Below are positions 58,879 through 64,000 of a stretch of DNA of 64,000 nucleotides, piece by piece. Each line of letters opens with the position of its first letter. The stretch's first letter is position 1. The translations under genes and the position numbers were made by a program. Origin of the DNA: Pontibacter actiniarum (lineage in GTDB: Bacteria > Bacteroidota > Bacteroidia > Cytophagales > Hymenobacteraceae); the NCBI RefSeq assembly GCF_003585765.1, contig NZ_CP021235.1, forward strand, positions 4,464,001-4,528,000, in the 5' to 3' direction. Under the pieces are notes generated by a model. The model was not told the DNA's origin and ran no database searches. It saw nothing but the letters and a program-made list of their open reading frames with translations.

Positions 58879-60069
58879 ATGTCGCAAACAATAAACAAGA
58901 TCAAAGAACTCGCCCGGGCCTACGCCCCCGACACGGTGCAGGTGCGCCGCCACATTCATGCTAACCCGGAGCTGTCGTTTGAGGAGCACCATACCGCCGC
59001 TTATGTAAAGCAGGTGCTGGAAAGCTACGGGCTGCAGGTGGAGCGCATCGCCACAACCGGCCTGGTGGCGCTGGTAAAAGGGAGAAACCCGGAAAAGAGA
59101 ACCGTCGCCCTCCGTGCCGATATGGATGCCCTGCCGATTGTGGAGGCAAACGAGGTGGCGTATAAGTCAAAGAACGAGGGCGTGATGCACGCCTGTGGGC
59201 ACGATGTGCACACCGCCTCTGTGCTCGGCACCGCCCGTATTCTGCAGGAGCTGCGCGAGGAGTTTGAGGGAACGGTAAAACTGATTTTTCAGCCGGGAGA
59301 GGAGAAGTTTCCGGGCGGCGCCTCCATCATGATAAAAGAAGGCGTGCTGCAGAACCCGGCGCCGGAAAGCATCGTGGGGCAGCACGTGTTCCCGCTGTTG
59401 CCCGCCGGCAAGGTCGGTTTCCGCTCAGGTATGTACATGGCCTCTGCCGATGAGATCTACATCACGGTGAAGGGCAAGGGCGGGCACGCGGCCATGCCGG
59501 AGATGAACATAGACCCGGTGCTGATCGCATCGCACCTGATTGTGGCGCTGCAGCAGATCGTGAGCCGCCACGCCAGCCCTAAGGTGCCCAGTGTGCTGTC
59601 CTTTGGCAAGGTGGAGGCCAAAGGTGCCACAAACGTTATCCCAAACGAGGTGAAGCTGGAAGGCACCTTCCGCACCATGCATGAGGTATGGCGCAAGGAA
59701 GCGCACCAGAAGATAAAGAAACTGGCCGAGGGGCTTTGCGAGAGTATGGGTGGCTCCTGCGACATCGACATCAAGAACGGCTACCCTTTCCTGCAGAATG
59801 ACCCTGGCGTAACTGCCGTGGCCCGTGCCGCCGCAGAGGCGTACTTAGGCGAGGAGAACGTGGTGGACCTGGACCTGTGGATGGGCGCAGAGGACTTTGC
59901 CTATTACACGCAGCAGATCCCCGCCTGCTTCTACCGCCTCGGCACCCGTAACGAGGAGCGCGGCATTACCTCGGGCGTGCACACGCCAACCTTTGATGTT
60001 GATGAGGACGCGCTGGAGACAGGCATGGGCCTGATGGCGTGGGTGGCGTTGCAGGAACTCCAGGCCTAA
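58879..60069 (+). CDS. M20-family metallopeptidase / amidohydrolase
   Basis: 396 residues. Metal-binding segments are 'RADMDALPIVEANEV', 'GVMHACGHDVHTASVLGTAR' and 'FQPGEEKFPGGASIMI', with 'GAEDFAYYTQQIPACFYRLG' near the end. A dimerisation domain sits around residues 185-295. The family includes N-acyl-amino-acid and hippurate hydrolases; the substrate is not known. No signal peptide, so it is cytoplasmic. Confidence 0.92.
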   Translation: MSQTINKIKELARAYAPDTVQVRRHIHANPELSFEEHHTAAYVKQVLESYGLQVERIATTGLVALVKGRNPEKRTVALRADMDALPIVEANEVAYKSKNEGVMHACGHDVHTASVLGTARILQELREEFEGTVKLIFQPGEEKFPGGASIMIKEGVLQNPAPESIVGQHVFPLLPAGKVGFRSGMYMASADEIYITVKGKGGHAAMPEMNIDPVLIASHLIVALQQIVSRHASPKVPSVLSFGKVEAKGATNVIPNEVKLEGTFRTMHEVWRKEAHQKIKKLAEGLCESMGGSCDIDIKNGYPFLQNDPGVTAVARAAAEAYLGEENVVDLDLWMGAEDFAYYTQQIPACFYRLGTRNEERGITSGVHTPTFDVDEDALETGMGLMAWVALQELQA

Positions 60070-60081
60070 AACGGAAGACAG

Positions 60082-60684
60082 ATGGAGGCAGCCAAAACCC
60101 AGGAGTATCGCTTGTCGGCAGGAATGTTTGGCGGCAAACGGGTGCTGCGGATTAACCCTGCCTTCTTAGAGTACGGCCAGGAGGGGCCAGAGGCCGGCCT
60201 GTACGCCAGAGTCAGGAAAGAGGACATCGCCGACATAAGGCACAGCATGAGCTGGGTTATCTGGTACAGGTTTTATGTGGGCTGCACCTTTAAAATTGAG
60301 GTAAAGACAAAGGACGGTAACCTGGTGAGGATCAGGTTTGCCGCCTACTTTGCGAAAAAAGGCGCCTACCAGGATATGTACGATGATATCATGGACCTGA
60401 TCTGGGACTACTACCTGAATGACATCGTAGCCGAACGCCTGCAGCGCTTCGCTGCTGTACCCGATATGGAGGTGGGAGGGCTGCGGCTAACGGAGAAAGG
60501 CGTGTACCTGCCCGAAAGGGAGGAGCTGGTGGCATGGCCTGATGTGGCGGTGAAGGAGTATGAAACGTACTTTGCGGTATACAACCAGCGCAACCCGGAG
60601 ATCAACAAACGAATAGAGATAGACGAGTGGGAAAGCGAGCTACTGCTGGAGATGCTGGAGGCCCTGCAGCAGCAGTACAGCTAA
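60082..60684 (+). CDS. Conserved-looking protein of unknown function
   Basis: 200 residues, soluble, mixed alpha/beta, rich in aromatic and charged residues ('MSWVIWYRFYVGCTFKIEVK', 'MYDDIMDLIWDYYLNDIVAE'). I do not recognise a domain. It starts 13 bases after the M20 gene and ends 9 bases before the DUF2490 gene, so the three are probably one transcript. Confidence 0.7.
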   Translation: MEAAKTQEYRLSAGMFGGKRVLRINPAFLEYGQEGPEAGLYARVRKEDIADIRHSMSWVIWYRFYVGCTFKIEVKTKDGNLVRIRFAAYFAKKGAYQDMYDDIMDLIWDYYLNDIVAERLQRFAAVPDMEVGGLRLTEKGVYLPEREELVAWPDVAVKEYETYFAVYNQRNPEINKRIEIDEWESELLLEMLEALQQQYS

Positions 60685-60692
60685 ATTTTATC

Positions 60693-61493
60693 ATGATGAG
60701 AAAACTATACATTGCCTTGCTACTGCTCTTGCTGCCGCTGTTGGGCCAGGCACAGAGCAAAATCACCGCCTCCACCTCCCTGTGGCCGGAGCTGCAGGCA
60801 AGCCTGGGCGTGGGCGAGGAAGGCCTGCTGTTTCTGCGCAACGGCTACCGCATCAACACCGACAGCGACTACAACGACCTGAAGGACTCCGGTGTGCTGA
60901 GCGCCTTTGAGCGGGTGGAGCTGAGCCTGGGCTACGAGCACACCCTTTCGGAACACTGGCGTGGCGGGGCTATACTTCGCTACGCCGCCGAGGACTTCCC
61001 CAAAACGGTGTTTTACTCCCTTTTTCTGCGCCATAACGGTAATCTTAAGAGCCTGTACTTTAACAAGCAGCTCTTATTCGAGTACGTAGACCAGGAGGAG
61101 CAGGACGCTGCGGGGCGCTTCCGGCTGATGGCGGAACTGGGCAAGCGCCTGCCGCTCGGGAGCAGGTTCATCACCCCGAGCATCAGCTACGAGGCCATGC
61201 TGCTCTCCGACTTTGGCCAGGAAGAAGACAGCAACCAGGAGACACGCACCGTAGACCGCACCCGCCTGCGCCTGAACCTGAACTTTGAGGTGACGGAGAA
61301 GCTTCGCGTTGCGCCGTACTTTATGCGGCAGACGGCCTACTACTACGTCCTCGTCCCGCCGGTTTATAACGACCAGGGGCAGCTGCAGGAGGACGGTTAC
61401 ACCACCAAGCGCAACCGCATCACGCCTGTGGTGGGCCTTGAGCTAAAGTACAGCATCACCGGTAACCCGAACACTGCCAGTATTACCTACTAA
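60693..61493 (+). CDS. DUF2490-family outer-membrane beta-barrel protein
   Basis: 266 residues with a signal peptide (MMRKLYIALLLLLLPLLGQAQ). Alternating polar/hydrophobic strands ('LWPELQASLGVGEEG', 'RVELSLGYEHTLSEHWRGGA', 'LRVAPYFMRQTAYYY') and an aromatic end fit the DUF2490 family of predicted outer-membrane proteins. Function unknown. ATG 60693 starts the signal peptide; a longer frame from 60627 would overlap the preceding gene. Confidence 0.8.
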   Translation: MMRKLYIALLLLLLPLLGQAQSKITASTSLWPELQASLGVGEEGLLFLRNGYRINTDSDYNDLKDSGVLSAFERVELSLGYEHTLSEHWRGGAILRYAAEDFPKTVFYSLFLRHNGNLKSLYFNKQLLFEYVDQEEQDAAGRFRLMAELGKRLPLGSRFITPSISYEAMLLSDFGQEEDSNQETRTVDRTRLRLNLNFEVTEKLRVAPYFMRQTAYYYVLVPPVYNDQGQLQEDGYTTKRNRITPVVGLELKYSITGNPNTASITY

Positions 61494-61644
61494 AGCGGCT
61501 GTAACTGTAAATTAGTCAGTGCTTTAAGTCGTATTGCGCGGTGTTTTATGACAATATTTCATGAATTAGCAGGATAATTCGGTTGGTATAGTTTTTACAG
61601 TGCTGTAGTTGAAAATCAAGTAACAACTAAAAAGATATACAGCT

Positions 61645-62151
61645 ATGGCACTTACAAGATACAATGGCATGCAGGAGACCATGCCAAACACCTTCAGCTC
61701 TATGTTAGACAGGTTCTTTAACGAGTCTGTTAACTCCAGGAACTTCTCAGGCTTTACACCACACGTGGATGCCTGCGAAACAGAACGTGGCTTCGAGATT
61801 GAGGCGGCATTGCCTGGGGTGAAGAAAGAGGACATCAACATCGATTTCCAGGAAGGAAAGCTGACCATTACCGGTGAGCGCAAGCTGGAAAACCGGGAAG
61901 ACGGCCGCCGCTACCACATGCTGGAAACGCAGTACGGCTCGTTTAGCAGAACCTTCTACATCCCGGACAACGTGAACCCGGACAGAATTACAGCCGAGTT
62001 CAACGATGGCATTCTGCTGGTGAGCATACCAAAGGACGAGCAGAAGACCATGAAGCGCCAGATCAGCATTTCCTCCTCAGATAAGGAAGCAAAGGGCGAC
62101 AAGCAGAAGGAGAAATCAGCTGCAGAGAACAAAGAGGCAAAAAAAGCTTAA
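61645..62151 (+). CDS. Small heat-shock protein, Hsp20 family
   Basis: 168 residues. The alpha-crystallin domain spans about 37-135 with 'HVDACETERGFEIEAALPGV', 'KEDINIDFQEGKLTITGERK' and the A-x-x-x-N-G-(V/I)-L motif 'AEFNDGILLVSIPK'. The Lys/Glu-rich tail is unstructured. Holds unfolding proteins. Placed just before a DegP-type protease, although each has its own terminator. Confidence 0.95.
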   Translation: MALTRYNGMQETMPNTFSSMLDRFFNESVNSRNFSGFTPHVDACETERGFEIEAALPGVKKEDINIDFQEGKLTITGERKLENREDGRRYHMLETQYGSFSRTFYIPDNVNPDRITAEFNDGILLVSIPKDEQKTMKRQISISSSDKEAKGDKQKEKSAAENKEAKKA

Positions 62152-62167
62152 CGAAACAAAACCGCGC

Positions 62168-62198
62168 AAAAGAGGCCAGCATGTTTGGCCTCTTTTTT
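62168..62198 (+). terminator. Hsp20 terminator
   Basis: AAAAGAGGCCA (62168-62178) pairs with TGGCCTCTTTT (62186-62196), with T continuing past the stem. Confidence 0.87.
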
Positions 62199-62330
62199 GT
62201 TTATAAAGAGATGTAAGTGATGCAACTATCAACAAAGTGTATACTACCGTATACTGTTGTAGCGTTACTTAAGAGTAATATAGAGAAGACTTAATATATA
62301 GATTATAAAGTAAAGACTAAAACTAACTAC

Positions 62331-63821
62331 ATGAAGACGAAACAGTTTATACTTGGCGTCGCGCTTTCGGCCGTTGTAGGTGGTGGTGTGGCTGTGGGTA
62401 GCTACAAGATGTTGGAAGAAGAGCAGGTTGTACAAACAGAGCAGCAGTACCCCAATGTACGCTATACCAGTGCTATGCGCAGCAGCAGTGCCGTTGTGCC
62501 GGAGGGCCTGAACTTTGTGAAGGCCGCATCTGTGTCTACGCCGGCCGTGGTGCACGTGATGACCGAGTACAGTGTGCGCAGCTCTGACAGCTACAGCAGC
62601 CAGATGGACCCTTTCCTGCGTGAGTTTTTCGGCGATGGCTTTGGCCAGCGCGTGCCGCGGGGCCCGCAGATGGGCTCTGGCTCAGGGGTGATCATCGCCT
62701 CTAACGGCTACATCGTTACTAACAACCACGTAATTGATAAGGCAGATAAAATAGAGGTGGTGCTGGACGACAAGCGTAAGTTTGAAGCCCGGCTGGTAGG
62801 CACCGACCCTACGACCGACGTTGCCCTGCTGAAGGTAGAGACAGAGAACCTGCCTACCATACGCTACGGAAACTCCGATGACCTGCAGGTGGGCGAGTGG
62901 GTATTGGCCGTGGGCAACCCAATGAACCTGACCTCTACGGTAACGGCTGGTATCGTGAGTGCCAAAGGCCGTAACATCAATATCCTGCGCACCAGCCAGA
63001 ATCAGGACCTGAGCATCGAGTCGTTCATCCAGACGGATGCCGCCGTGAACCCCGGTAACTCCGGTGGAGCCCTGGTAAACCTGAACGGTGACTTGGTGGG
63101 TATCAACACGGCCATTGCCTCGCAGACGGGACAGTTTGCCGGTTACTCTTTTGCCGTGCCTTCGTCCATCGTGAGTAAGGTGGTGGATGACCTGCTGAAG
63201 TACGGAGAGGTGCAGCGCGCCTTGCTGGGTGCCTCTATCCAGGAGATTGACGCCGCCTTTGCCAAGGAGAAAGGCCTGAAGACACTGAACGGCGTGTACA
63301 TTGCCCAGGTGGCTGAAAAGAGCGGTGCAGAGGAAGCCGGCCTGAAGTCTGGCGACGTGATTACGGCCATTAACAGCGTGCCGGTAGCCAAGTCGTCGCA
63401 GCTGCTGGAGCAGGTGGCCCGTTATCGCCCCGGCGATAAGGTGACTGTGTCTTACCTGCGGGATGGCAAGGAAAGATCAGCGAAAGTAACCTTGAAAAAC
63501 CGCCAGAACAGCACAGAGCTGGTAAAACGCAGCGAAGCCAAGGCTGTTACTTTCGACGGTGCCACTTTTGAGCCGGTAAGCAAGCAGGAAATGAGAAAGC
63601 TGGGCATCGATGGCGGCGCTCAGATCACCGGTGTGCGCAGCAGCAAGTTCCGCGATACAGGTATGAAAGACGGGTTTATCATCACCAGAATCGATAAGTA
63701 TGAGGTGAATGAGCCAGCCGATGTGGAGAAGTACCTGAAGAGCCTGGAAAGCGGCGTAGTCTATATCGAGGGTGTTTACCCAGACGGCCTGAAGGCTTAT
63801 TACCCGATCGGAAAAGGTTAA
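62331..63821 (+). CDS. DegP/HtrA-type periplasmic serine protease
   Basis: 496 residues. An N-terminal signal or anchor (about 6-25), a trypsin-like domain with catalytic triad H133 ('NNHVI'), D163 ('TTDVALL') and S244 ('GNSGGAL'), and two PDZ domains (about 285-370 and 410-490; the first contains 'GVYIAQVAEKSGAEEAGLKS'). Such proteases degrade or refold misfolded envelope proteins. The 179-base upstream region has no clear promoter box. Confidence 0.94.
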   Translation: MKTKQFILGVALSAVVGGGVAVGSYKMLEEEQVVQTEQQYPNVRYTSAMRSSSAVVPEGLNFVKAASVSTPAVVHVMTEYSVRSSDSYSSQMDPFLREFFGDGFGQRVPRGPQMGSGSGVIIASNGYIVTNNHVIDKADKIEVVLDDKRKFEARLVGTDPTTDVALLKVETENLPTIRYGNSDDLQVGEWVLAVGNPMNLTSTVTAGIVSAKGRNINILRTSQNQDLSIESFIQTDAAVNPGNSGGALVNLNGDLVGINTAIASQTGQFAGYSFAVPSSIVSKVVDDLLKYGEVQRALLGASIQEIDAAFAKEKGLKTLNGVYIAQVAEKSGAEEAGLKSGDVITAINSVPVAKSSQLLEQVARYRPGDKVTVSYLRDGKERSAKVTLKNRQNSTELVKRSEAKAVTFDGATFEPVSKQEMRKLGIDGGAQITGVRSSKFRDTGMKDGFIITRIDKYEVNEPADVEKYLKSLESGVVYIEGVYPDGLKAYYPIGKG

Positions 63822-63844
63822 GAAACAATACCGTATCAACACAG

Positions 63845-63882
63845 AAAGCTTCTGCAGCCTTGCAGAAGCTTTTTTATTTTTT
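63845..63882 (+). terminator. DegP-type protease terminator
   Basis: AAAGCTTCTGCA (63845-63856) pairs with TGCAGAAGCTTT (63861-63872), followed by TTTTATTTTTT. Confidence 0.88.
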
Positions 63883-63930
63883 AGCTTTGTATAAGACCCT
63901 TTTATCAACCTAAACGAAAGATATAAAACC

Positions 63931-64000
63931 ATGAAACAGACGATAGATGCTTTGCCACTGGCGAAAGAACTGGCGGATGTGCTGCAGCAACTGGGCATCA
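63931..64000 (+). CDS. Start of a gene cut by the window end
   Basis: ATG at 63931 opens a frame to the end, giving MKQTIDALPLAKELADVLQQ and three more residues. An amphipathic helix is likely. Too short to identify. It follows the protease terminator by about 50 bases. Confidence 0.5.
   Translation, partial: MKQTIDALPLAKELADVLQQLGI

Noticed and set aside
61494..61644. A CIRCE or other heat-shock operator before Hsp20
   Set aside because: No TTAGCACTC-type inverted repeat and no sigma-32-like promoter could be seen in the 151-base gap.

Overview
The window is a chromosomal segment of a Bacteroidota bacterium, most likely of the Cytophagales/Hymenobacteraceae (Pontibacter-like; the genus is an inference). 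Reasons: promoters fit the Bacteroidota pattern (TTTG, 19-21 nt, TAnnTTTG) upstream of the tRNA-tuf, tRNA-Trp-secE, rpsL and rplC units; Shine-Dalgarno sequences are almost absent; the gene set is typical of the group (DUF3467 gene between rpoC and rpsL, HscA-type Hsp70, SPOR lipoprotein, DUF2490 protein, a long SecA without a C-terminal zinc motif).

Layout. 1-4583: start of a minus-strand gene, an ECF sigma factor with a zinc-binding anti-sigma factor, gmk-nadD, then (minus strand) a biotin-carrier protein, pyrH and frr, with a perfect hairpin between the converging units. 4669-7215: a lipoprotein M1 aminopeptidase with an in-frame amber codon 17 codons before a second stop. 7254-38856: the translation/transcription supercluster: tRNA-Tyr/Gly/Thr-tuf, tRNA-Trp-secE-nusG-rplKAJL-rpoBC-DUF3467, rpsL-rpsG-fusA-rpsJ, and rplC through rplQ, including secY, map, infA and rpoA. 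A terminator and a new promoter separate rpsJ from rplC. 38933-47963: carA, eno, an FtsB/DivIC-like protein, hscA, an Ldh-family dehydrogenase with a small membrane protein, and a secreted TPR-like protein. 48052-51126 (minus): Ppx/GppA phosphatase, two tandem paralogous membrane proteins of unknown family, and an AT-rich gene for a membrane-anchored PD-(D/E)XK nuclease. 51230-64000: an RNA methyltransferase, dapF, a GNAT acetyltransferase, secA, deoC, a SPOR lipoprotein, an M20 amidohydrolase, an unknown protein, a DUF2490 protein, Hsp20, a DegP/HtrA protease and the start of one more gene.

Most of the window is housekeeping. The less ordinary signals are: (i) the octamer AAGTATAA/TTATACTT, about 21 copies by eye where about 2 are expected, absent from the translation-machinery genes and present in several reading frames, gene ends and hairpins; (ii) a dispersed REP-like hairpin in intergenic DNA; (iii) the tandem membrane paralogues; (iv) the membrane-anchored TerB-like/PD-(D/E)XK nuclease; (v) an RsrA-like anti-sigma factor with the same zinc-ligand spacing as the actinobacterial redox sensor; (vi) the nonsense codon in the M1 peptidase; and (vii) one strong Shine-Dalgarno sequence, in front of rplF. 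No CRISPR array, rRNA, insertion sequence, prophage or plasmid gene was seen. All counts and alignments were done by eye.
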